Source: Anopheles merus (Eukaryota; Arthropoda; Insecta; Diptera; Culicidae). Taken from it: a DNA stretch of 64,000 nt. Location: contig NW_024427692.1 of the NCBI RefSeq assembly GCF_017562075.2, forward strand, positions 1 to 64,000, read 5' to 3'. The position numbers and the translations under genes were made by a program. Shown piece after piece: positions 1 to 12,130 of the stretch. The notes under the pieces were generated by a model. The model did no database searches and was not told where the DNA came from. It worked only from the letters and a program-made list of their open reading frames with translations. Each line of letters starts with the position of its first letter. Within the stretch, counting starts at the first letter, position 1.

Positions 1-453
1 TTTAAATTCCACTTTAAAACCCTTTAAAAAAAACACACTCCCTCTCTCAAACATCCCTTCAATTAAAGAGCTACGAGTATGAGTGAGTGTGAATAATTCA
101 ACTCTATTTGAATTCCACCGCGCATGGGGAGCGGTGATCGAATCGAAAACCAAAAACAGACGTTACACAGCCCTTAAGCATTGGTCACATTATTCCAATT
201 TGCGCCAATCCAATTCCATCTTCCTTCGGGCTGGACCATGGCGCTGTGCATTGCTGTACCGAAACCATCCCAGGCTGCGACGGGCTTCGCACATACATTG
301 TGCTATTAATTATTTTTTAATGACAGTTTAATTTGATTGTGATTTATTCTTCACTTCGTTGTTGTGTTTGATTGTTTTTATCTGTCTCGGTTGGTGGGGT
401 TTTTGTTTTCCTTTTCTCTGCGTTTTTTTTTTGTTTTTTTGGGGCATGTGTTT
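1..453. other. Intergenic, no gene seen
   Basis: AT-rich sequence with homopolymer T runs. The short open frames have no signal, domain or splice context, and I see nothing else in this stretch. Confidence 0.6.
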
Positions 454-455
454 TA

Positions 456-679
456 CAGGGTTTCCCACGGTTTATTGGTCAGTTCCCATGATTTTTTGGT
501 GCGTTTCCACGATTTTTTGATCGTGTGCCATAGGTTTTTGGTTCGTTTCCATAATTTATTGGTATTTTCCGATTGGATATCAATACAATTGGACTGCAAA
601 ATTCTGGGAAACGGCAAAAATATCGTGGGATCCCACCAAAAATTGATGGGAACCAACCAATAAATCGTGGGAAACCCTG
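456..679. mobile_element. Hairpin-type MITE with TA target duplication
   Basis: The two halves are imperfect inverted repeats over most of the 224 bp. The left end reads CAGGGTTTCCCACGGTTTAT and the right end, read on the minus strand, starts CAGGGTTTCCCACGATTTAT. Both sides are flanked by TA (454-455 and 680-681). Long inverted repeats, small size and a TA duplication are the usual marks of a miniature element mobilised by a Tc1/mariner-type transposase. There is no coding capacity, and the open frames across it come from the palindrome. The superfamily assignment is inferred from the TA duplication only. Confidence 0.75.
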
Positions 680-681
680 TA

Positions 682-3368
682 TGTGGGGTTTTGGGGGGAG
701 AAATGCAACACATTATCATGTGGGAGCTTACCACCTGTTTTTATTTTTTTTTTGCGTGTGTCTATGCTCCGTATGCATTGTTTGGGCAAGTTCTGCTTCC
801 CAGTATTTGTCATGCTGGCAAGATGCGAATTGCACTACTTTCCACGCACTGTTTCATGCTTCCTGCTTTAAGTAGAATAATAAAAAAGGCACACGAATGG
901 ATGCTGCACGTGTCTAAAGAGCGAAAGTAATTAATGTGCCCGTGCTAAATGCTGTTTGTGTTCGAAACAATTTAATGCGATCGAAAATGCTTTCACGGTA
1001 GCTGGTTCAGTTTGTAAATGTAAATATGCGTTACGAAATGTTAAAATTCACTGCACATATATTGATTTAAAGAACAATATAGGGAAGTGCATAATGGAAC
1101 ATCATTTAATTCAAATATTTGACAAAAATAGAACAAATTTATTATTCGTTATTTCAAGTTATTTAGATTATTCGTTATTTTAACGAATAAAGAACAGCAT
1201 ACATGTCGCGAAACGGGTTCCAGCGTGTCTGAAGTTTTGGAATTTATTAATTGAAGACAAGGACCAACCTACAACCAGTGAGTGCTTTTTTCCGGCTAGA
1301 CGAAATAAATCTCCCAACTGTCACCATTCTCAACGAGACGACTTGTGTCTTGTACGATCTCCTCCACTGCGCTCCTCCCATGTGAAGGCCAACCGGTTTC
1401 CACAGAAGACACTTATCGGATGTACACGCCCCGGCGAGCAGATTATTCGCGTTGGCAACCTTCAACGCACTCCGCACGCGAGTACACGAATTTACCGGCT
1501 CAATGATTACACGGGTGTACGATATACATTACACAACTTGGCGCTGTGCAGGAAAGCTGTGCGGCAAAAAAAAAAAACATCTTTAAGCTCAAGCTTCTTC
1601 ACCAACAACGGGCGGGAGAAGTTGTACCACAACAGAGCACGATCTCAAAATGCTGATGGGAAAATGCTGTAAACAACAACCGAATCCAACTCGAATCGGC
1701 GGTTGGGTCGAATCCGGTCTGTCAATGCTTGATTCATAAATATTTCCCATCGAATATGAAACTACTTTTCTAGGGTGGGGATGTTTTTTTTTTTTTGTGC
1801 TCGACAACAACAACAAAAATCGACACAAAAAGCACATTTGGCCAATGCAACGTACCCAGCGTCGGTGAGATGTTTTGAACGCTTTGCTGCTTGTGTGCCC
1901 TCTTGCAAAGTGGCTTACCGTACGGAAAGATGGAAATAAAATCTCCAACCCCCCAAACGATACTGCGGCACATTGTACGTACACGTTTGTGTGGCCGCTT
2001 TTTAAAATTGAAAACTTTTTCCATACCACTTTCCAGTCCACTTTTTTTTTTTTTTTGGTGCGGCATATTCCATCTACCAGCTACACACTTCACGATCGAA
2101 ATTGCGCACAAAGAGGACAGACGGCGCAAAAAACATCCCCAGAAGAAGAAGCAAACTGCAAACGCTTCAAAATGCAAAGCATGCGAAACACAACAATCGC
2201 AAATCCTGCCCCAGCACTCGCAGTTGGGGTAAGTTGGCTCTCACAAGGAGAATACACACAGCAACAAAAAAAACTGGTTGACGAAATTGAAAAATCATTG
2301 AACGTTTATTGAATCATTGTGCCTGCAAAAGCTCGTTCCGATCGGTGCCACAGCGCAAGAATGCTTCTGACTGCAACTTTTTCGCTCCCAAAAAACCTGC
2401 CAAGGGCTTCACTCTCGACTCGAACTGCTGCTGCTGCTACTACTGCTGCTGCCTGGCCCTTGAGTCTCCTTGGGGAGATTATTCATTGATGGGAAAGTTT
2501 TGCTGCATCCGAATCGGGCTGTGCAGCCTGCGTCGGTAGGACCGGGCGAATGCAAAAATATTGGCAGCCAAAGGAGGCAGTCCAAAAGGGCTAAGATTAA
2601 TATTTCCCCCAAGCTTTGACGTAAAAGTTGCACGTTGCACGCCGTGTCAGGCTAACCTTACTTTTGGCCGTGGTCCTTCCGGCGAAACAATATGTCCAGT
2701 CCAGGGTTGTTTTGTTTGCTTTGTATCCCGTTGCACCGCTTGGGATTTTGGAAAGGATTACGATGTAGAGAAGCAACGTACGGTAAAGTAAAGAAAGATG
2801 GAGCGTTTACTTTGTTGCCCTGCCTTGCGCCAGAGGACTTGTGACCTCAATCACAATTGACAAATATTGACGATGGAGTGTGCTTGAGCTATTGAACTTT
2901 GGTTCGCCTTTGTGAAAGCATTCCGCTACACTCACCGAGATGAAGAATTAATAAATGCTCGCCGGTAGCTATTGTGGTAAGGTGCATTGTGTTCACAAAT
3001 TAATTTCATGTAAATATACATTTTGATTAAAATGTGGTCATTCTGAAGTGTAATACTTTGAAATAGAAACATAGTCATTACTTTGCGCTCAATACTGTCC
3101 CGTATGGTAAAACTGCAAAATATTCAATTTTAATTTGGGTCCATTAGCATTCAGTTTTTGGACGTCAAAGGAGTAGCATCGTTAGTTTTAATGTAGGAGG
3201 CTGTAGTCGCTTTTACTATTCCAGCTTTATCTGTTTTGTATTACCATCTACCAAAATGTGTGATAACGTATGTTTGTAAATACGCTTTTGCTATGTAGAT
3301 TGCATATTTGTAGGCGTTTTTGTTCATGGTCATGTTTGTTGCAAGTATCGCTTGCATGGGTACCCTGT
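682..3368. other. Intergenic, no gene seen
   Basis: Mixed-composition DNA with poly-T/poly-A runs (about 1570, 1790 and 2045) and a CTG/CTA trinucleotide tract near 2425-2455 that produces poly-Ser frames. None of the longer open frames (for example 1589-2312) carries a recognisable domain or credible splice sites. Confidence 0.5.
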
Positions 3369-3372
3369 ATAG

Positions 3373-3618
3373 CATGGGTTTTCCAGGGGTTCTCATAGTT
3401 GTGGAACACTTCCTTGACTCTTTCTTATGCGAAGTGAACTTTATATGATGGAAAGTAGACTCTACGGCACCTTTTTTGGACAGCTCCTATTGGAAATTCC
3501 TACTGGAATTGTCCAACAAGGGTGCTATAGAGTCCAATTCCCATTACATTAAGTTCATTTCACGTAAGAAGCAGTCAATAAAGTGTCCCACTGCTATGAG
3601 AACTCCTGGAAAACACTG
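3373..3618. mobile_element. MITE with long imperfect inverted repeats
   Basis: The left arm (from about 3373, GGTTTTCCAGGGGTTCTCAT) and the right arm read on the minus strand (GTGTTTTCCAGGAGTTCTCA) stay similar for roughly 120 bp, meeting at a short centre near 3490. The flanks are TA at about 3370-3371 and at 3619-3620; the left boundary has one extra base and is uncertain by 1-2 bp. The ends resemble those of the 456-679 element (CAGxGTTTyCCA), so the two may be distant relatives. There is no coding sequence. Confidence 0.65.
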
Positions 3619-3620
3619 TA

Positions 3621-6600
3621 AGCTAAAATGTTGAAATTTTAAAAATTGCATCTAAGGACGCAATGCTCATAATGCAGAAACTATTCGCACACGGTTCGGA
3701 CAAAACGGTATAATTCTTCACCTTCCAATATTTGAAACTGGCGGTACGTGCCATCGAGTGCACTCGGGAACAAAACGAAACTACAATGGAAACATGAGCG
3801 ATAACTCACCGAGAGCAACAGAAAAAAAACCCACTGCTACGCTCCAGCACGATGACGGCCTTAAATGTATGCCAGCGTCTGAATGTGTGTCGTTTGAGGT
3901 TGTCTGCATGCTGCTAGCATCACGCGCCAGCAAGCCGTACAATAAATCATTCATTTTAATTAAAACTAGGGAACGTAGCCGGGAAGAAAGTATTCACAAA
4001 AGACGGACGGTGAAAGGTGATAGCGCATGTGAATGTTCGAGCTATTCAAAGAAGGACATTCTTTTATGCGCCGCGTGTCAGTTGCTTTTAGGTAAGGTAA
4101 TCGGAATGAATAGAGTGAATCCATGTATGCTGCTTTATAAAGACGATAAAAGCTCACTATAGACTCACTCAAATTTGGAACATTTTGTTTGAAGAATCAA
4201 AGTATGCAATAATGCATTTATTTTCAGCAAGTAATAAATTCACCCAAAATGAAAATAGAAACTAAAGCATTTTTGTCGACTTTCATCAATTCAAAACTAT
4301 CACCATCAACAGTCCTCGAGCAGTGAAAAAAGGCAACCATTTTCCGAAAACTATTCGCTCCCATTCATATGTGCCTGCGTTTCTGGGCTATATTTTAACC
4401 GTCCCAAACGCTCCCTCCCCCCGGGCGGCATGATTTGCAGGCTTGTGAATGTGAGGGAATGACTGATGACTGACCACGTGGCAGCTCGAACAGAACAGGC
4501 TATTCTTCAACTTTTGCCGCCCGGTTTGTGTGCGATGCGCTTGTCTGCCTGGACTCTGCCGACGAGGCGCAACAATTCAACAGTTGTGTTCCGGTGGTTT
4601 GGCCTGCCTGTGTGTCTGGTCGTATCTCTCGAGCAGTGCTCCACCCGGGCTGTGCTGACGGATGAAATCTACTCTACCGCAAAAATGTCCGTAACTATAA
4701 CCACACTCATGAGGCGATTGTATGAATATTCTTTTCACTCCTTCCCATTGCGGGCAAGGATTTTCGGAATGAACCCCCAATGGTGCTCTGGCCCAGCTGG
4801 GTAGTTGGGGCGGTTACTCATCCTCTCGATGAGCTTTTAACAAAAAAAACTCCCACCTTTCTCATTCAGCCCACCCAGCCCAACCAAACTGCTGACCGAG
4901 GAGTTTTGGTGCAATTTTCGGGATTTTCGGTTTATTTGAAAACGGACTACGAACTGAAGTGTTTGGTGTGGTGTGGTTCTATTCTCTTTCGGGCGCTATG
5001 GTAAAGGTTTGGGCCCGGGCCGGTTGCACTTGGCATGCATATCAAGCGGTATGATGCTCTGCGGTTAAGTGAGCTCCTTCCCGTAGGCCACTCATTTAGT
5101 TGCGATGCAGGCACGCAGATGCTCTAACAGAGGCTGGCCACGGGCGATGCAAAATGCTTAACCGGCGGATATTAACACCAACTGGTTCGGTTGAAAATCA
5201 CCAATTTAAGTTGTTTAGAATTTGCCAACCGCAATCAAACGCTTTGCTGCAACTGCCGGCGATTGGAATTTAAAGTGGTTGTAATGTTGGTCAGTTTGCT
5301 CAATTTCACCACCGCTTTGTGTTTTGGACAGTTCAAATTAAATTTTGCTACAAAAAGATAATGACGCTTATAACGATTTAAATTCATTTATTTTACATCA
5401 TTTATTACTTCGTCCAATTATTATGTGTAATTAAAATACACAAAACGTATTTATTTTATGGGATGTTCAAGGCACCACTTAACTATTATTTTTTATCATT
5501 AAGTAATAATACACCCAATGAACTAAATAATAGAGGATTTGGTTTTTTTATTCTTTTCAATAATTTTATTTATTTGATTTACTGAAGTGTGTGTGCTTAC
5601 TGTTCATCTTTTTCATTTATTATTTCTCATACACGACTGTTTTTTCTTCATTTTTTGTGTTTATGGTTTTATTTCATATAGTATTTTGGAATTCGAACTG
5701 GATTTTTTTCATGTTATATATTTTTTGCATGTATCGATCATATTTGTTTACCATTTTTAACTAAAAAGATTAAGTTTGTTCATTTGTCATAGTGTTGCTT
5801 AAATATGACTGTTATTGCATGCATTTGCCATTCTTCGCTTTCTTATATATCACTCTTTTGTCTTAATTATTTTGACATATTTTACCTAAAAGCTAAAAAT
5901 AATAATAATACTGTGACAACTTTACCAAACCCGACAAGAATTGCTGCAACTTCAACGAGCAATAACTTATTCAAAACTTAATTTGAAGGAAGCAATAAAA
6001 CCGACCCATAATGCAACACTTAATTGCCGATTCCAAGCAGCTCATTAACTCATTCAACCTTTTCAAACGGCGTCATAAATATTCTCAGCGCGCATCATGA
6101 TAATTAACAAAAGCGACATCATTCCTTTCCGCCTTCAACAGAATCGAAATACCGTAAATGCAATAAACCATGGCAGCACTTCGAACTCTCATCCACGGTG
6201 TCCCGCCAGCAATAATGATGATCACGGTGATGGCACACCGTTTGACGACATTCCACAGTGTGACGCTTTTTCTGAGTGACATGTACAGAGTGTGTCCCAG
6301 TCCCAGAAACACTCACCTCGTCATGCTTTTACGCTTTGGTTTTTGTGTTTTTGCAGAAGCCATTTTTTCGTGGTGCTCCGGCTCTTGCTCTCACCAACAA
6401 TCTATACGCGTCATGCTCTTATCATGCGCCATTTAATCGACAACGATATGGTTTGTGTTAAAACTTACTCCATCGAGCGCCGGGTCTCCGTCACCGTCCC
6501 GTTTAAGCGCAATTTGGGGGAAAAATGAACAAAGACAAAAAAAATAATACTACAACGAGAGAAAGTTCAGATACATCATCCTCCCTTTCGGGGCGAGCAA

Positions 6601-9078
6601 GAGACCCTAGTGCATGGTAATTGAATTTTAAAACCCCGAACTCTTGCAAGCGCACATAAATATTAATTTCATCAGCTCGTTGGAAATGTGTTCGTGTTTT
6701 AACAGATTTATGAATCCGTAATGAAGAACGAACAAAAGCGTCGGACAGGGCGCTACCGGGCAGGGCGAAGGCATGCAGGCATGCAGGAAGGTGCATGATG
6801 CACGCGAGCTTGTTCTTTTTCATCACTTTGCCTCAACAGATGAGTGCATGATTTTTTTTGCTTCATCCCAACTTAAGGGAGCGTCCCGCTGAGGTGCAAG
6901 AGAACGGCGGCTGAAACACTTGTTCGATGACACGTTCTCTTTAGCAACACCGCTCAAACGCATCAAGATGGGAACGGCAGTGCATCGTGGCACGGGCGCT
7001 GAAAAGTGCACACAGAACAATCTGCATAAGAACCAATGCACAATGGCGTACAACGTGCTGTGTGCGGGTGTTACTTTTTATCAGCTTCCTTCCCACAGGA
7101 CCGGCAGAGACACGTCGAATGGAGATTTATGCGGTGTGGTGCTGCCGGCACTAGGCAAAAATCTAGTGGTTGTGTGCATTTTCAGCACGCTTGCTTCCTT
7201 CGGTGGTGCTTCAACGAGATCGGATTTCTGCCATTTATTTTGCTTTCCCTGCTTACGTTCTTCCGATAGATTATGGACGAAGACTGTATAGTGTGCCGAA
7301 CAAGACACAGAGTGCTAGAATACATTTCATTCTTTTGAATGCAATTCAAAGCTCTCGAAATCTCTTAATAATATTCTTTTGTTGCACAGTCAATGTTACT
7401 GTAGGTTTTAAGCATTTTAAGTATTCATGCCCTGAAATGGAATGACTGTAGGATGATGTTACGCTTCTTTACATTGCATTGAGTGATTTAGGTGTTACAA
7501 TGAATAAAGATAATATTGACCATTTTGGATGAAGAAATGTTTCACAAAACGATTTTTTAAGGATTTTATGTGTTTAATTGTGTTTGAACAATAATTTTTT
7601 ACAATTTCTAATGTTAATTTTTCTTTTCAAATTGGATTTTCATTCTACTATGACCTTTACATTCCATCACGGAAAATGTGTACCTTATTGCATACTTTGA
7701 GGCGTCAAATTCCTAACGAATAGTTACCAAAAGTGTAAACCTAGCCTACTTTAGGGCGGAAAGTACAAAAGACCAATAGTTCTTGGCTTTCAACTGCATC
7801 ATTAAAGTGAAATTCAAGACTATTAATACATTTCTTAGCTGCTGCAAGTCATTATTATCAGCACAAAACCAAAATCTCTTCTGTTGTTCGGTTTAAAGTC
7901 ACGCGATACCTTAATTGCACTGATTATTGGTGAATCTCGTCCACATTAAGTCCGCTTTTCATCGATCATAAATCATCGCATCCTGCGCATCCTGGCCAGC
8001 GTCCAGCAATCAACCATTTTACGACATTCGACAGCAGCAGCAAATCGATCGAATTTATGGTTTATGGCATTGTGTGGTGGCCCACCCTGCTTAATTGGAG
8101 TCCGATTCAACCCGATTGCACAAATTTCCACAACAATGCACCCACAAATCGCGGAACCGGGACACGTAGGGGTGTTTTTGACGAACTCCAAAGCCGGCTG
8201 CATGATCGCGCGGAGCAATGCACGATAGTAGTAGTGGCAGAAAAGGGTGGATCACGCACGATACGAGAAAGCGATAAAATTAAACGCACCATTTCTCATG
8301 CGGAACGCTTCCGATGGGATGGGAACTGGTTTGGAAAAAGCGCCTCGTCGCCCTGCTGTTAGGGGAAGGGAGTATGCTGATTGTGCCTCGGGCTGTGCTG
8401 TCTATCTTAATTAACATCTAAATGATATGTCAAACAGCGCATCGGCCTAATTAATTAATTCGTATGAATTATGATGATTCGCGCAACGTGTTCGATCGAT
8501 CTGACTCGGCAGTCAGCGAGCCAGTCCAGCATCGCCGCGGAACAGGATGCCGTGGGAAAAGTAGTTCGAATGTGGCGCTGCTGGTTCAGGGCCGGATGCG
8601 AAAAGGGCACGAAACGGCGCACGATGACTTTTGAATTTTGAGACGGTGGTGGTAGAGTGATGCGGTTTAGCTATGCAAAATTGATTCGTTGTGCTTTTGA
8701 TTTCGGCAGGCGTGGGTAAGTCTCGGTTGGAAAAGACACATCATGTCCGGTTGATTGGGGGAGAGGAAATTACAACGAAATTACAGTTTAATAGATTTAT
8801 AAAATGAAGATACAGCAGACACTATATTGTGTTATTGATACATTGTAGCATATACTGTTTATCGTCTAAATCAGAATGAGTGGAAGATCAAATCTCGTTT
8901 TAATAAGAAAATACTAACAAAATATATAAAAATTCTGCAGCTTTATTTTATTGAATCTTGATTTTCGTCTCTCAGAAGTAAACAAATAAATTTTGATTAA
9001 TTAGTCAGAATAGACAGCTATTTAATTTAACCTTTACCCAGTCATCGCGGGCGGCATTAAATGCTGGCTCTCAAGAGC
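3621..9078. other. Intergenic, no gene seen
   Basis: The blocks at about 5330-5960 and 7300-7880 are strongly AT-rich, and the other blocks are GC-richer. The island at 7930-8520 has several TAATTA-type motifs (about 8408-8470), which could be regulatory, but I cannot show this from sequence alone. No exon with credible borders was seen. Confidence 0.5.
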
Positions 9079-9112
9079 AAGTGGCACGCGGGCCGTAGTT
9101 TGGAGACCCCTG
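9079..9112 (-). mobile_element. Terminal remnant of a hAT-type element
   Basis: Read on the minus strand the segment starts CAGGGGTCTCCAAACTACGG and continues into GCCCGCG. This layout (CAGxGGTxTCxAAACTxCGGCCCGCG) is a very common terminus of non-autonomous hAT elements in animals. Only one end is apparent, and I found no matching partner end or 8-bp duplication, so this is probably a truncated copy. Confidence 0.5.
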
Positions 9113-9176
9113 GTCAAAATGATTATAGAATCAAGAAGTAACTACTAGTCAAGAAGTACTACATGAAACCATCAAA

Positions 9177-9728
9177 GGGGCCCTTCACGATTCTAGTCAG
9201 TTTTTCGTATGGGGTTTGACAGTTGGAGGCTGAAATCTTGTAAACAGTCCATACAAAACTAGCCTGCAATTTTCAGTATAGATTATTCTAGCCTCAAAGC
9301 AAGAATTAGATTCGAGTACCTGCTCGAAAAAATATCATAGCAAGCTAGGTGATGTTTACATTTATCCCCAGGTGCATTAAAGAGATCAGGTAATGGAATC
9401 CAGAATCAAAGTGTAGGTAGTCCAGGTGGCCTCATAGCGTGTTTTTTATAACCAAATTTGAATATCACTTTTTTCACAGAACGGGTGAAAACTTTTGCTC
9501 AAACAAGCTTTCTGGAGGTTTGACGAATACACAAAACACCTCTTAAAATCTTCATTCAGAAACAGAAGCAATAAAAATCAGTCTTCCAAATTCATACATC
9601 TTGGGATAAGCCCACCTGTATATTATACCGACTTGAATTATAAAGATAGCTGCTGAAAAACTGCTATACAATGCAAACAGCTGACAAGCTGAAATTTCGA
9701 CCTAGGAACTTAAAACGGAAAGAGCCAC
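9177..9728 (+). mobile_element. GGGGCCC-family non-autonomous DNA element, copy 1
   Basis: This 552-bp copy belongs to a three-copy family in the window, along with 21596-22136 and 36474-36990. It starts GGGGCCCTTCACGATTCTAG and ends ACTTAAAACGGAAAGAGCCAC, and it is bracketed by a direct AAA duplication (9174-9176 and 9729-9731). The copies align over their whole length, with shared blocks such as TTCGAGTACCTGCTCGAAAA and TTGGGATAAGCCC. It has no open reading frame of note. This copy's terminal base pairs and its near-end palindrome are more mutated than in the other two. Confidence 0.85.
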
Positions 9729-12130
9729 AAAGTTTACTTAATTTTAAGAAAACCCATGAAAGCAAAGATTGGATAGCATAAAAGTAGCTTTCAATTTATC
9801 ATGAATCTTTAATGCCTTCAATTCAATATACTTTTGATAGGTTCCGAAACAGGAAGCTTTAGCGCTTAATTCCTGAAACACTCATTCGCTGCTATTCAAA
9901 ATCACTCGTCCAAACCCACGCCTTACTCCCGGATCATCCATCCACGACGTATTGCTCCCCTGTCTCAGCCCGTGCTGTGGGATTGGAAATTATCTGTATA
10001 AATTAAACATCCACCAGCGCTGCTAAACGTTGCTACCGCTCGGGCAAGAAAACTCCCAACGGAATTGGCACCGTCCATCGGTCGTCCCAATGATTTGCTG
10101 GTTTCCATTTCCGAGCGTTACTGCACATTGATTCACGAGCACATCCGTGTGCGCCATCATTTGCTCACAATTAGTTTACACTTTCACTGTGCACCAGCCC
10201 GACCACGATGAGCAGACGATGGGTTTAGAACCCCGAAGCCCCGGGTCCGGGATTTCTCAAACCCTTGCTCGACCGAAGGTTTTGCCGTCCCCTCAGGGGG
10301 ACAGAGTCACATGCACTACCGCTCCACGAGCGAGTGGTTCATCGGAGTCACGCTGACCGACCATCGGCGACCAGTGCCATCGAAACCATCCGAGCTAGGC
10401 GCAGGCACAGGACGCTCGAGTGGAATAATTTAATTATACCAACTTCATCGAAATCGCATCACACTCGGCACTCGAGAGCACTGGAGAGAGCGGCGGGCAC
10501 ACACTGTGCCGAGTGTGGTTGGTCCGTTGCGTTCGACTTGTTGGGTTGAAGACGGGTTTGTGGTGTCACTGTGTGGCGGTATGCGACACGATGGACAATC
10601 GATCGACGTACCCTCACACACACTAACACACACAGGCGCACACACACTGACCATCAGCGTCTAATTAATATTCTACAAAGTTATCGATGACGATAATTGG
10701 TAGGAAAATATATCGCATTTCATTAGGCCGATTGATCTGCGGCTGGCGGCACACGCACACCATCGATCGTTTCGGCACTTTGAGTGTCTGAGTGCGAGCG
10801 TGTGCGTGTGTGTGAATAAGTGGTCAGTTTTGGTTTCGTTTCAGTGATTGCTGCGTCCAATGGAAGTGTGGGTAAAATCCCAATTTCCCCCATTAGAATT
10901 TTCGTTTCAATACCGCTGCGTGGAAAATGAGAACTTAATCGATTACTCTTTTTTTGTAGCTCGTTTATTATACAGTTTGGTTGAATGGAAGGGTTGAAAT
11001 TGATTTGCGGTAAGGTTGTCCCAATAGTATTACAAAACTAATACAATCTGGATGATATGAAAGCATTCCATAAGCATTTTATTGAAGCAAGTTTTAATCA
11101 TTTTTTCAACTTCATTGATATTCATATTTTAGAGTATTTCATAATAAATCTGCTATAATCTGTTACTTTAAGGAAGCCCTTTAATAACCGTCTCATAAAG
11201 TGCTTGGAATTGATCGAATCATATTTTATTCAGCGTGAGCTCCGACTGTCAACGTAAACCGTTTGAATTTTTCATCCATAAACTTTATGTGCTCTAGACA
11301 TCTTCTTCGGATCCACTCTGAGACAACGCTCTGCCACGAGCTGTCGACCATAAATTTTATTATTACTTCATAATTTCATCACCAAAGTCACCGTAGCCCC
11401 GTAGAAGGTAAGGTGGCTGATCAAATAAGCCAGCCAGACTCGCCGAACTCGGCACAGCACAAACTGCCTGTTAAAACAAACGCTGCCAACGCCGGAGATG
11501 GGTATGGGAAAGAATAACCGTCCATTCAAGCTGGCGCGGCAGCCGATGAAGACTACCGTGAACGCAAACGATTCGAACTCTTCCCCATCTCAGGTATGGC
11601 AGATAGCGATAATAAAGATATTAAGCTGATCTTCTCCAACCTCCGGCCCGATGAAGTGCTCCCACAAAAGCAGGATAGAAGTTGCTTAAATGTTTTGCAA
11701 TAATTTTTGGTCACCAAGATAAGGCGGGGTAAAATGGGGGTCGGGGTCTGCTCTTCATCCGCGCCTTCATGAAGCCGATGATCGTTTCGACAATTTTCGG
11801 CTCCGTTTCCTGGGGACATAAATTCTCGTAAACTTCCAAAGCCTACACAAAGCCGGCCCAGGTTAGCTTAAGAGGTGGGAGTTGCAATAATAAATTTTAA
11901 ACGAAACATCAGCGTAATGAAAAGTTATATCCACTTTAACAACGCTCGAGCGGAAGGGGTTGATTCCGGGATAAGCTTCCGTTCGATGAACCCTTTACAC
12001 GCAGCATTAGGAATACGTACCTATGGGGCTAACGAGTGGGGAGGGCAAAAAGTTTCAGACAAAATTGTCACAAGGATTAAATTGACATCACCTTTGGTTC
12101 AGGAAGGGAAGCAAGAAAACAGGACTAAGC
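9729..12130. other. Intergenic, downstream of the esterase gene
   Basis: The part at 10640-10740 is a TAAT-rich island between GC-rich stretches. The block at 11420-11860 is GC-rich, and on the minus strand two or three frames give protein-like stretches interrupted by stops and frame changes. This could be a decayed coding relic, but I recognise no family. No intact gene was seen. Confidence 0.4.
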
